Of a stretch of DNA of 48,676 nt, positions 10,083 through 18,813 are shown piece after piece. The notes beneath the pieces were generated by a model. It saw only the letters and a list, made by a program, of their open reading frames with translations, was not told the origin of the DNA and did not search any database. The translations under genes were made by a program, and so were the position numbers. The stretch is from Oxalobacteraceae bacterium UBA6704. Lineage in GTDB: Bacteria > Pseudomonadota > Gammaproteobacteria > Burkholderiales > Burkholderiaceae_D. The DNA lies in NCBI GenBank assembly GCA_002454505.1, contig DKJA01000070.1:1-48676 (forward strand), in the 5' to 3' direction. Every line of letters starts with the position of its first letter. Position 1 is the first letter of the stretch.

Positions 10083-11225
10083 ATGACCTACCGTACTGGC
10101 GTTCTTTCATCCCTCGGGCAGGCCGGCGAGGCGGCATGGACCGCGCTGCTGGCGCGCCAGGAGCCGGACCGCGCACCGAATCCGTTCCTGTCATTTGCCT
10201 TTCTCCATGCGCTGCACGAATCGGGCAGCGCCACCGCCGACACGGGCTGGCAGCCGCAATACCTGGCGCTGTGGGATGGCGACGAGCTGGCCGCCGCGCT
10301 GCCGCTGTACGTCAAATCGCATTCCTACGGCGAGTATGTGTTCGACTGGGCATGGGCCGATGCGTATCACCGCAGCGGCGTGGACTACTACCCCAAGCTG
10401 CTGTCCGCGATTCCGTTCACGCCCGTGACCGGGCCGCGCCTGATGGCCCGCGACGATGCGGCGCGTGCCGCGCTGGTGGCGCTGCTGTGCGAACAACAGC
10501 AAGCGTCGGGCACGTCGTCCACCCACGTGCTGTTCCCGCCGCAGGGCCAGGCCGAGGCGCTGCGCGATGCCGGCTTCCTGCTGCGCAGCGGCGTGCAGTT
10601 CCACTGGCTGAATCAGGATTACGCGGACTTCGATGCCTTCCTCGCTTCGCTGGAGCACAAGAAGCGCAAGAACATCCGCGCCGAGCGGCGCAAGGTCGCC
10701 GAGGCGGGCGTGACAATGCGGCGCGTGCGCGGCGTCGACATCACCGCGGAGGAGTGGCGCTTCTTCCACCGCTGCTACAAGAATACCTACGCCGAGCACC
10801 ATTCATCGCCGTACCTGAACCTGGATTTCTTCCGGCGCATCGGCGCCACCATGCCGGACAATATCCTGCTGGTGATCGCCGAACGGGAAGGCCGGCCGAT
10901 CGCCGCCTCGCTGCTGATCCACACGGCGGACACGCTGTACGGCCGCTACTGGGGCGCGCTGGAACACGTGCCGTGCCTGCACTTCGAGACCGCCTATTAC
11001 CAGCCGCTGGAGTTCTGCATCGAGCAGCGCATCGGCACGTTCGAGGGCGGCGCGCAGGGCGAACACAAGATGGCGCGGGGCTTCCTGCCGACGAAGACGT
11101 GGTCGGCGCACTGGCTGGCGCATCCGGCGTTTGCCGATGCCGTGGAACGCTTCCTGGAACGGGAAGGCGGCGGCATCGATGCCTACATGGACGAACTGAC
11201 CGAGCGCAATCCGTTCAAGGCGTAG
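10083..11225 (+). CDS. FemAB-like GNAT-fold acyltransferase (PF04339 type)
   Basis: The 380-residue protein resembles the FemAB-like family annotated as peptidoglycan biosynthesis/recognition proteins. Typical stretches are NPFLSFAFLHALHESGSA near the N-terminus, EHKKRKNIRAERRKV in the middle, and ETAYYQPLEFCIEQ and FEGGAQGEHKMARGFLP near the C-terminus. The fold is a double GNAT domain; the substrate is unknown. The ATG at 10083 is preferred because upstream in-frame sequence is repeat DNA. The 3' end overlaps the convergent helicase gene by 11 bp. Confidence 0.85.
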   Translation: MTYRTGVLSSLGQAGEAAWTALLARQEPDRAPNPFLSFAFLHALHESGSATADTGWQPQYLALWDGDELAAALPLYVKSHSYGEYVFDWAWADAYHRSGVDYYPKLLSAIPFTPVTGPRLMARDDAARAALVALLCEQQQASGTSSTHVLFPPQGQAEALRDAGFLLRSGVQFHWLNQDYADFDAFLASLEHKKRKNIRAERRKVAEAGVTMRRVRGVDITAEEWRFFHRCYKNTYAEHHSSPYLNLDFFRRIGATMPDNILLVIAEREGRPIAASLLIHTADTLYGRYWGALEHVPCLHFETAYYQPLEFCIEQRIGTFEGGAQGEHKMARGFLPTKTWSAHWLAHPAFADAVERFLEREGGGIDAYMDELTERNPFKA

Positions 11226-14200
11226 CTGCGCCCTCGCGCAGCGCCAGCGCCAGCCGCTCCTGCAGCTCCGTACCAACACGCTTGAAGCCAAGCAGCCGCG
11301 CGGCATAGCGGATCAGGTCTGCATCCTGGCCACCGGCATTGTCCTCGCGTGCCAGCGCCAGCGCAGCGCGCAGTTCCAGCATCGAGATCGTTGCCGGCTT
11401 TTGCGTAGCGCCGGTTTCGTTGGTGCGGTCCCGCACGGGCGGATTGGCCGCCTGCTCCGCCGTGTACCAGAAATCGCCCTCCGACTGCAGCTGCGCGCCC
11501 GCTGTATCAAGCGCGGTGCGTGCCAGGCCGAGAATGCGCGTGCCCGCCTTCTCCTTGCCGAAGCAGAAGGCGATGCGCCGCGCCACTTCCTCGACGTGCA
11601 CTGGCCCCTCTTCGCGGACGATGCGCAACACCAGTTCGGCCAGCCGGTAAGGCGGCGTTTCATGCGGCTCGCCGCTGCCCATGTCGGCGTAGCAGCGCTG
11701 GTACAGCGGCACATGGCGCGGCGTCACCTCGGGCAGTTCCAGGTTCAGCACCACCTGTTGCGGCGGCCTGGCCATGCTGCTGCCGTGATTGGCGCCGGTG
11801 ATCTTCAACGCCTCGCCGCCCAGCGCATGGGCTGATTCCAGCGTGGCGCGCAGGCGCTCGATCTCTTCCTTGCGGCGGTAGAACCAGTCCGTGCTCCACA
11901 CGCGGTGGAAGCGCCAGCCCAGGTGTTCCAGCACGTCGCGCCGCAGGCGGTCCCGTTCGCGGGCCCACTGCGCGCCGCGATAGGTGGCGCCATCGCATTC
12001 GACGGCCAGCAGATAGCTGCCTGGCCGGTCGGGGTGGCGGATGCCCATGTCGATGCGGAAGCCCGCGCTGCCCACGTGCGGGTCGGCCAGATAGCCCATG
12101 CCCCGTATCGCTTCCGCCACGTCCTGCTCGAACGGCGTGGCGGCATCCGCTGCCACCGAAGCGCCGCCGACGGCTTCGTCGCCTTTGGCGAACTCCAGGA
12201 AGTGCTTCAGGATGCGCACGCCGTCGCGTGTGGTGCGGCCCGGATCGATGTCGGCCGGATCGAACGACGCAAACACTTCGCACCGCAGCCGCGCCCGCGT
12301 AAACAGCACGTTGAGCCGCCGCTCGCCGCCTTCGCCGTTGACGGGGCCAAATGTCATGCTGGTCAGGCGGCCGCCGGCCACCGAAGGGCCGTAGCACACG
12401 CTGACCAGGATGACATCGCGCTCGTCGCCCTGCACGTTCTCGATATTCTTGACGAACACGCTCTCGGCCTGTCCTTCGCGCAGGAAGTCGTTCAGCACGG
12501 GATCGGTACGGCGCTGCAGTTCCAGCAGCTCGGCGATCAGGTTCTTCTGCGCCGACGAGAACGTGACGATGCCCAGCGATACGTCGGGCTGCGCGCGCGC
12601 GTGTTCCGCCACGCGGGCGACGATCGCCTCGCCTTCGAGGCGGTTGTCACGCTTGGCGCCACGGTCATACACGCCGTTCACGCGCGTAAAGGTCAGGCCG
12701 AAGGCGGGATCCTTCTGCAGCGGCGAAGGCGGCAGGATCAGCTGGCCGGCATAGAACTCGCGGTTCGACACCTGGATCAGCGACGGGTCGCGCGAGCGGT
12801 AATGCCAGCGCAGCATGCGCGAGCCGAGGCCCCGGGCTTCGCACAGACTGAGCACGCTTTCCATCGCGCCGATCTTCGCGGCGCTGCCCAGCAGGTCCGC
12901 GCCATCGCCCTCTTCCTCGTCGGCCTCGCCCTCCGCCTCGTCGCTGAGCAGCCGGTCGAAGAACGACGACGGCGGCAGCTGCTTCTGGTCGCCGACGACG
13001 ACGATCTGCGCGGCCCGCGCGATCGCGCCCAGCGCGTCTTCCGGCCGCACCTGCGACGCTTCGTCGATCACCAGCAGATCGAACTGCATGGCGCCCGGCG
13101 GGATGTACTGGGCCACCGAGATGGGGCTCATCAGCATGACGGGCTTGATGCGCTGCAGCGCATTGCCGGCGCTGGAGAACAGCTTGCGCAGTGCGATGTG
13201 GCCGCGCTTCTTGCCGATCTCGCCGCGGATCACCTTCATTTCGCCCATCGCCCCTTGCGGCACCTGCGCCAGGTGGGCGGCGACGATCGTCGTCACGTTG
13301 TCCTTCAGCCGCGCGCGTTCCAGCGCCGCGAAGTCGGCGACGAGCCGGTGCCGGTCCAGCTGGCCGATTTCGCGCAGCTGCGGCGAGCTCTCGCGCGCCA
13401 CCTTCCACAAATGCTCGGCACGGGCAAAGCGGATTTCCGTGGCCGCGGCAGGTGCCGCCATGCCGCCACTGCGCATCTTTTCCGCCACGTCCGGCACGCC
13501 GACGTGGACCAATTCCGCGTGCAGCGCCTGCAGCCGGCGCCAGCCATCGTAGCGGTCCACGGCCGCCGCCATCCGGCCCAGGCGGTGCGCCACTGCGGCC
13601 AGTTCACCATGCTGCAGCGTGCCATCGACCTGCAACAGGGTAAAGGCTTCACTGGCCAGCGCAGCCGCCGCCGTCAGGCGCTGCTGCAGGTCGCCGTGCA
13701 ACCGGGCGAGCCGTTCCGGCTGCGCTGCCAGCGCAACGATCGCTTCCGGCGTGCATGCCAGCGGCGCATTGCGTGCGCGCTCCGCCCATGCCGCCACGGG
13801 CACGAGGCGGACAAACTCGGTGGCATCCTGCCGCCACGCGGCGCCCAGCGCCTGCACGGCAAACGCTTCATCGGCCTGCCAGCGTGCCTTCTGCGCGTGA
13901 ATCGCCAGCAGCGCATCGAGCAAGGCGAGACGTTCCGGGGGCTTTTTCGGCAGCGCGCCGCGCAGCATGCCGGCCAGTTCGCGCGACGCGCCCCGGTAGG
14001 CACCGCCCCAGCGGGCAAACCACGATTGGGTGCCCGCCACCAGGCCCGCGCGCAGGCCGGCAGCCTGGGCATCGAATGCGGCATCAACGAATGTGGCGGC
14101 TGCGGCATCGCGCGCGGCACGCCAGGCGGCGCCGCCTTCCAGCACCTGCCGCAGCCGCGCCGGATCCGGCAGCGCCAGCATGGCGAGCGCGAGGTCGGCG

Positions 14201-15894
14201 GACTGCGGCGGCAGGCCGTCGAAGGCGGCCAGCGTGGCGGCCAGTCGACGGCTCGTTTCCAGCGTGGGTGCGATGCCGAGCGATAGTCCGGCGGCGATGG
14301 ACAAAGCCAGTTCATCCAGCTCGCCCAGCGCAGCGGCCGTGCGGGTCAGCAGCGCGGCCAGACGTGCCATGTCCACCGGCTGCAGTTCCAGGTTGCCCAC
14401 GCCGGCAAACGGGTGGGCAGCGGGATCGCCCTCCGCAGCCAGCACCGCGCCGTAACGCGCCACCGTATCCAGCAGCGCATGCAACTGCTGCGGATCCAGG
14501 CTGGCCACGGCCGTGCCATCGATGACGGGCGCCGGTGCGCCGGTGCCGATGAAGCGCGCCTGCGCGCCCAGCACGTCGAACGGCGTTTCGCCGCTGGTGC
14601 CGATCGGCGTGTGCAGCTCGCCCGCGATGGCGTTGAGCCGGTCGCGGGCGCCGGTCAGCGCCGTCGGTTCACCGGGCATGCCGGGCACCGCCGCGGCCCG
14701 CGTGATGGTGCGCGCCAGTTCGGCGAGGATGTCCTTCTTGCTGGCCGTGCGCGAGTGCAGTTCCAGGCAAACGTCGCGCAGCCCCACTTTCACCAGCCGG
14801 TCGTGGACGACGGACAGCGCGGCCATTTTCTCGGCGACGAACAGCACCCGCTTGCCCTCGCTGACGGCCGCCGCGATGATGTTCGTGATGGTCTGCGACT
14901 TGCCCGTGCCGGGCGGCCCCTGCACGACGAGGTTGCGGCCCCGCCGCGCTTCCTCGATGACGATGGCCTGCGACGCGTCCGCATCGACCACGTGGACCAT
15001 GCGGGCCGGCGGCAGCACGTCGTCGAGCCGGTCGTCCGGGCCGATGGCGGGCGGTTCCGCGTCGAAGCCTTCGAACAGCAGGCCGCGCGTCAGTGCGTGG
15101 CCGGCCAGGGCGCCGTCCGGCCACGCGTCGGGCGCCAGGTCGCGGTACATCAGCAGCTTGGAAAACGAGAAGAAGCCCAGCTGCATCGCATCGGCATCGA
15201 GCTTCCATGACGGCTGCGCGGCCACCACCTGCTGCACGGCGGCGAAGTACGCGGCGGGCGTCCAGTCCTCGCCGATGTCCAGTTCCGGCAGCGCGATGCC
15301 GAAATCGTCCTTCAGCCTTTGCTGCAGCGGCAGGTTGGTGACCACGTCCTCGTCGCGCAGGCGCAGGTCGTAGGTGGACGTGCGCTGGTTGCGCACCAGC
15401 TGCACCGGCAGCAGGATCAGCGGCGCTTCGCGCGGCGTGGGCGGCGATTTATCTTCCACCCATGTGAGGAAGCCCAGCGCCAAATACAGCACGTTGACGC
15501 CGGATTCGTCTTCCGCCGTCTGCGCCTCGCGGGCGGTCTTCAGCAGCCGCTTGGCCAGCGCGTCCGGGCCCAGCCGGGTTTCCAGGTGGCTGTCGGCATA
15601 ACGCTCGGCATCGAAGCCTGCTTCGCCGGCATCGGCCAGCTTCACGGCTTCATCTTCGGCCGGCACGTCACGGCCGATGGCGAGGAATTTCATCGCCTTG
15701 CCGCCGGCCAGGATGCCGTAGACGTCTTCCGACCTTTCGTTGACGATGTTGACGACGTTGCCCCGCGTGTTCTGCCGGTTGACGTGGACCAGCCGGTTGC
15801 GCGTGCCCGTCTCGACGAGGCGCTTGCGCGTGTCGTCGAACAGGCGCGCCAGCGCCGGGTTGTCTTGGAGGTCGGTATCGGGTGCGCGGGTCAT
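11215..15894 (-). CDS. large superfamily 1 helicase-nuclease (DUF4011 / AAA_11-AAA_12 / Vsr-like nuclease / DUF3320)
   Basis: The 1559-residue protein has a DUF4011-like N-terminus (ETGTRNRLVHVNRQN near residue 28). An SF1 helicase follows: Walker A QGPPGTGKSQTITN at about 326, Walker B LLVIDEAS near 940, then GDQKQLPPSSFF, HYRSRDPSLI, ENVQGDERDVILVS and the arginine-finger segment FTRARLRCEVFAS. After it comes a Vsr/MTES_1575-like nuclease (FRIDMGI ... LLAVECDGATYRG near 1300, then ERDRLRRDVLEHLGWRFHRVWSTDWF). The C-terminus is DUF3320-like (LYQRCYADM, LAELVLRIVREEGPVHVEEVARRI). Such proteins occur sporadically, some in defence regions; here it stands alone. ATG 15894 has no nearby ribosome site, and a TATAAT lies 7 nt upstream. 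Confidence 0.85.
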   Translation of the reverse strand: MTRAPDTDLQDNPALARLFDDTRKRLVETGTRNRLVHVNRQNTRGNVVNIVNERSEDVYGILAGGKAMKFLAIGRDVPAEDEAVKLADAGEAGFDAERYADSHLETRLGPDALAKRLLKTAREAQTAEDESGVNVLYLALGFLTWVEDKSPPTPREAPLILLPVQLVRNQRTSTYDLRLRDEDVVTNLPLQQRLKDDFGIALPELDIGEDWTPAAYFAAVQQVVAAQPSWKLDADAMQLGFFSFSKLLMYRDLAPDAWPDGALAGHALTRGLLFEGFDAEPPAIGPDDRLDDVLPPARMVHVVDADASQAIVIEEARRGRNLVVQGPPGTGKSQTITNIIAAAVSEGKRVLFVAEKMAALSVVHDRLVKVGLRDVCLELHSRTASKKDILAELARTITRAAAVPGMPGEPTALTGARDRLNAIAGELHTPIGTSGETPFDVLGAQARFIGTGAPAPVIDGTAVASLDPQQLHALLDTVARYGAVLAAEGDPAAHPFAGVGNLELQPVDMARLAALLTRTAAALGELDELALSIAAGLSLGIAPTLETSRRLAATLAAFDGLPPQSADLALAMLALPDPARLRQVLEGGAAWRAARDAAAATFVDAAFDAQAAGLRAGLVAGTQSWFARWGGAYRGASRELAGMLRGALPKKPPERLALLDALLAIHAQKARWQADEAFAVQALGAAWRQDATEFVRLVPVAAWAERARNAPLACTPEAIVALAAQPERLARLHGDLQQRLTAAAALASEAFTLLQVDGTLQHGELAAVAHRLGRMAAAVDRYDGWRRLQALHAELVHVGVPDVAEKMRSGGMAAPAAATEIRFARAEHLWKVARESSPQLREIGQLDRHRLVADFAALERARLKDNVTTIVAAHLAQVPQGAMGEMKVIRGEIGKKRGHIALRKLFSSAGNALQRIKPVMLMSPISVAQYIPPGAMQFDLLVIDEASQVRPEDALGAIARAAQIVVVGDQKQLPPSSFFDRLLSDEAEGEADEEEGDGADLLGSAAKIGAMESVLSLCEARGLGSRMLRWHYRSRDPSLIQVSNREFYAGQLILPPSPLQKDPAFGLTFTRVNGVYDRGAKRDNRLEGEAIVARVAEHARAQPDVSLGIVTFSSAQKNLIAELLELQRRTDPVLNDFLREGQAESVFVKNIENVQGDERDVILVSVCYGPSVAGGRLTSMTFGPVNGEGGERRLNVLFTRARLRCEVFASFDPADIDPGRTTRDGVRILKHFLEFAKGDEAVGGASVAADAATPFEQDVAEAIRGMGYLADPHVGSAGFRIDMGIRHPDRPGSYLLAVECDGATYRGAQWARERDRLRRDVLEHLGWRFHRVWSTDWFYRRKEEIERLRATLESAHALGGEALKITGANHGSSMARPPQQVVLNLELPEVTPRHVPLYQRCYADMGSGEPHETPPYRLAELVLRIVREEGPVHVEEVARRIAFCFGKEKAGTRILGLARTALDTAGAQLQSEGDFWYTAEQAANPPVRDRTNETGATQKPATISMLELRAALALAREDNAGGQDADLIRYAARLLGFKRVGTELQERLALALREGAATP

Positions 15895-15901
15895 GGCGGC
15901 G

Positions 15902-15907
15902 ATTATA
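15902..15907 (-). promoter_or_regulatory. -10 box TATAAT directly before the helicase-nuclease start
   Basis: On the minus strand TATAAT is followed by seven bases and then the ATG at 15894, which would give a leaderless or nearly leaderless mRNA. No good -35 is visible 16-18 bp upstream. A GGAGG occurs too far upstream (about 20 nt) to serve the ATG. Confidence 0.35.
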
Positions 15908-16026
15908 AGGGACACCTCCGCTGCCCGCGGGCGCACACGGTTCAGGTCATGACGGAACCGGACGCCGCCGCCATCGAAAAATGATCTATATTGTTTAGAT
16001 ACTTTCAAGCACGGCCGGAGGCAGCC

Positions 16027-16737
16027 ATGGAGGCAAGCGAACACCAATGCATCGTTTCGTACCGCACGCTGGGGCGGATGATCGGCTGGGCCGGGCTGCT
16101 GATGCCGGTCGTCGTCCGCGGCGGCGGCCTGCTCGTCGAGGGCATCCAGACCACCGATTCGCTCAGCGCCTACTATTACACGAGCATGCGCGACATTTTC
16201 GTGTCGATCACCGTGCTGACGGGCGCCCTGCTGGCTTGCTATCGCACGGCGCACCGGCTGGACAATGTCGTGGCCACGTGCGCCGGTCTGGCGGCCATCG
16301 GCCTGGCGCTGTTCCCGATGGATCCCACCTATGCCGCCGAGCTGCTGGTCCGCTATCCCGACCTGGGCACGGCCAGGCACTATTCGAACCACGGGGCACT
16401 CGGCTATCACCTGCTGTTCGCGATCACGTTCGCGGTGCTGTCGTTCTATCTCGTCTTTTTCCGGTTCGGCGCGCATACCCCGGCGGACAGCGCGCAGGCA
16501 TCGCGACGGCGCATCGTCTACAAATGCTGCGGCGGGATCATGCTGCTGTCGTTCGCCGCCATCGTCCTGCTGGGAACCGCGGCCCACAGCGCCTCTTTCT
16601 TCTGGCCGGAGACGGCGGCCGTGGCCGCTTTCGCCATTGCCTGGCTGGTCAAGGGCGAGGCCGTGCTGCGCGATCCGCTTCCGCTGCACCGCGCAATACC
16701 GGCGCAGCCGCAACCGGCAAGCGGCCAAAGGAGGTAA
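16027..16737 (+). CDS. multi-pass membrane protein, DUF998-like
   Basis: The 236-residue protein has about six hydrophobic segments (roughly residues 18-38, 55-75, 82-102, 125-150, 168-190, 195-215). The stretch SLSAYYYTSMRDIFVS, the motif ALFPMDPT and His-containing loops recall DUF998-like membrane proteins, but I cannot name it firmly. ATG 16027 is chosen over an in-frame start at 15991 because GGAGG lies 6 nt upstream. It is divergent from the helicase-nuclease and followed 105 bp later by a second membrane protein; whether the three belong together is unknown. Confidence 0.65.
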   Translation: MEASEHQCIVSYRTLGRMIGWAGLLMPVVVRGGGLLVEGIQTTDSLSAYYYTSMRDIFVSITVLTGALLACYRTAHRLDNVVATCAGLAAIGLALFPMDPTYAAELLVRYPDLGTARHYSNHGALGYHLLFAITFAVLSFYLVFFRFGAHTPADSAQASRRRIVYKCCGGIMLLSFAAIVLLGTAAHSASFFWPETAAVAAFAIAWLVKGEAVLRDPLPLHRAIPAQPQPASGQRR

Positions 16738-16842
16738 CCGGAATTCAATAGAGTGCATCCTCAAGCAGGCTCTGCAAATCAGGTGTATGGTCGGGGCTTT
16801 AACGCGGATTTAACCTCGATCCATTCAACGCGAACAATAACA

Positions 16843-17523
16843 ATGCGTCACCTTACCTCCTCTCGCAAACCCGCCCAGTGGCTGCTGCTTGTCGCCCTGC
16901 TGGCGTGCTACCCGCTGTCTTTCGTCACGCCGCCGAAATGGGCGTGGGAAAACAGCGTCATCGAAAACTCGCAGGTCGTGCTGCTGCTGCTCGGCATGGT
17001 CAGCGCCGGCATCACCTACGCGCGTGAAAAGCCGGGCAAGCTCGGCATGCTGGGCCTGGCCGTGATGCCGATCTGGCTGATCCTGGCGGCCCGCGAACTG
17101 AGCTGGGGCGCCGTGTTCGGCGCGCCGCTGTCGTTCAACCTGCACGACGGCCCCGTGTTCTCGTCCCGCGTGCTGGCCTACAAGCCGCTGGTGATGCCGG
17201 TCGTGGCGGCGCTGCTGGCCTGGTCCGGCTGGATGACGTGGCGCCACCGCCTGGACAAGCTGATCGTGCGCATGGTCACCAGCGGCATGTTCCCGTGGTT
17301 CGCGATTCTCATCGGCGTGGCCGGCGCGCTGGGTTCGGCCTGCGCCGAAGAGCACTTCCAGTGCGGGCTGGCCATCGTGCCCGAACACGCCGTCGCGCTG
17401 GAAGAGCTGGTGGAACTGGTGGCCTATGCCTCCGTGGTGGTGGCACAGGCGATCATTTACCGCTCCTACGCGGTGGCCGCGGCGGCCAGGAACGCCGTCA
17501 CGGGGCCGGCCGCGCAGCACTAG
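16843..17523 (+). CDS. multi-pass membrane protein of unknown function
   Basis: I do not recognise this 226-residue protein. Hydrophobic segments are visible at about residues 12-30, 40-60, 68-85, 110-135, 150-172 and 190-212. Conserved-looking residues cluster in AARELSWGAVFG and CAEEHFQCGL ... PEHAVALEELVELVAY, where acidic and His residues sit next to membrane segments. ATG 16843 is chosen because earlier in-frame starts add a non-hydrophobic leader without a ribosome site. Its stop codon shares the palindrome CTAG (17520-17523) with the stop of the convergent serine hydrolase gene. Confidence 0.6.
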   Translation: MRHLTSSRKPAQWLLLVALLACYPLSFVTPPKWAWENSVIENSQVVLLLLGMVSAGITYAREKPGKLGMLGLAVMPIWLILAARELSWGAVFGAPLSFNLHDGPVFSSRVLAYKPLVMPVVAALLAWSGWMTWRHRLDKLIVRMVTSGMFPWFAILIGVAGALGSACAEEHFQCGLAIVPEHAVALEELVELVAYASVVVAQAIIYRSYAVAAAARNAVTGPAAQH

Positions 17524-18656
17524 TCCCGTCCATACTCCCAGCGCCAGGGGACGCCCGTTTCCCCCAGCGCCGCGCGGACGATGGCGGGAAACGCCCGCTC
17601 CGCGCGCACGTCGTTCGCCAGGATCACCACGCAGCGCCGCTCGCGGCGTACGCACACGAGCGTGTTCCCCGTCGTGTCGTTGTGGCCGCCCTTGTAGAAG
17701 CCCGGTCCCTGCGGGCCGGTGAAGGTGACCACGCCCAGCCCCGCCGACAGCCCGGCAAAACGCTCGCCAGGTGGCAGCTCCGGCTGCAGCGTGGGGAATT
17801 GCGAGCGCGTGGTGAGCGCCAGCTGCGGCTTCAGCATTTCCTCATGCGCCGCCTTGCTCAATCCTGTGCCGTTGACGACGGCGGCCGCAAAACGGGCCAT
17901 GTCGGCAATCGTCGTGTCCATCGACCCGGCCGCCCGCACGCGGCTGCGCTCGTCGTGCGGTTCAGTCTTGCCGTCGGCCGCCCAGCCGTCCGCCATATTG
18001 GCGGCAAACGCGGGCCGCCAAATCATGGCCGTATCCGGCATGCCCAGCCGGTCGAACACGCGGCGCTGCATTTCGTCGCCCAGCTTCAGGCCCAGCCCGT
18101 GTTCCAAGGCGAACTGCAGCAGGATCAGGCCTTCGCCCGAGTAGGCGTAGCGCGTGCCCGGATTGAAGTGGATGCGCAGCTTGCCGTCCGGTTCGTCGAA
18201 GTGGAAATTGGCGAAACCGGTCGCATGGGTCAGCGTATGGCGCGGCGTGATCAGGCGCCAGCGGGGATCGTCGCGCAGGTCGGCCCAGTGGCCATAGGCC
18301 GGCAGGTTGCCGTAATCCGGCAGCGGCTGCGCCAGGTAAGCAGCGATCGGTTTGTCGAGATCGAGCTTCCGCTCGTCCACCAACTGCAGCACCGTGTAGG
18401 CGAAGACGCTCTTGGTCAGCGATGCGCCGTACATGACCGTATTGGTCTCCAGCCTGTCGCCGCGCGCATTGCGCTCGCCGTACGCGCGAACGAAGGCCGG
18501 GTGATCCGGCCCGATGACCGCCACGGCGATGCCGCGCGCGCCCGTGTCGCGCATGCCGGCCTTGACGGCCGCCTCCACCGCGGCGGGGTCGGGCGCCGCC
18601 GCCTGGCCGACATTCAGGATGGAAACCAGTACCACGCCCAACAGCAAATTGCGCAT
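17520..18656 (-). CDS. exported serine hydrolase, class C beta-lactamase / DD-peptidase family
   Basis: The 378-residue precursor has a signal peptide (MRNLLLGVVLVSILNVGQAA) and the catalytic motif SLTK at residues 79-82. The second active-site motif is YSG (in RYAYSGEGLILLQ) and a late motif includes KGGHNDTTGN. Family members hydrolyse beta-lactams, D-amino peptides or esters; the substrate here cannot be read from sequence. ATG 18656 has GGAGG 4 nt upstream. It lies downstream of the NodT-type gene on the same strand after a 157-bp gap with hairpins, so cotranscription is uncertain. Confidence 0.88.
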   Translation of the reverse strand: MRNLLLGVVLVSILNVGQAAAPDPAAVEAAVKAGMRDTGARGIAVAVIGPDHPAFVRAYGERNARGDRLETNTVMYGASLTKSVFAYTVLQLVDERKLDLDKPIAAYLAQPLPDYGNLPAYGHWADLRDDPRWRLITPRHTLTHATGFANFHFDEPDGKLRIHFNPGTRYAYSGEGLILLQFALEHGLGLKLGDEMQRRVFDRLGMPDTAMIWRPAFAANMADGWAADGKTEPHDERSRVRAAGSMDTTIADMARFAAAVVNGTGLSKAAHEEMLKPQLALTTRSQFPTLQPELPPGERFAGLSAGLGVVTFTGPQGPGFYKGGHNDTTGNTLVCVRRERRCVVILANDVRAERAFPAIVRAALGETGVPWRWEYGRD

Positions 18657-18702
18657 GCGACCTCCGGCTCGACAGTGAATGGAAGCACGATTATGGCATT
18701 GT

Positions 18703-18723
18703 GCGGACCGTCCCCCCGGGTCG
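18703..18723. repeat. possible degenerate family I REP
   Basis: GCGGACCGTCCCC at 18703-18715 followed by CCGGGTCG matches the REP end GGGGACCGTCCCCTCGGTTG at about 16 of 20 positions. It is a single unit without an inverted partner and could be chance in GC-rich DNA. Confidence 0.25.
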
Positions 18724-18737
18724 GAATATATTGCACC

Positions 18738-18765
18738 GGCGGCCCGGCAGCCGGCTCGGGCCGCC
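18738..18765 (-). terminator. GC-rich hairpin after the NodT-type gene
   Basis: GGCGGCCCG (18738-18746) pairs perfectly with CGGGCCGCC (18757-18765) around a 10-nt loop that itself contains the palindrome AGCCGGCT. It lies 48 bp past the stop of the NodT-type gene on the minus strand. No T-run follows, so a terminator role is only possible. Confidence 0.3.
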
Positions 18766-18813
18766 GCGCTGCCGCCGGCCTGGCATGTCTTCGCGAAGCC
18801 GGCAGTGGAACGG

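Noticed and set aside
15895..16764. Longer N-terminus for the helicase-nuclease reaching to 16764
   Set aside because: The extension overlaps the divergent membrane-protein gene, has the look of antisense sequence, and crosses the TATAAT at 15902-15907. The DUF4011 similarity begins just after the ATG at 15894.
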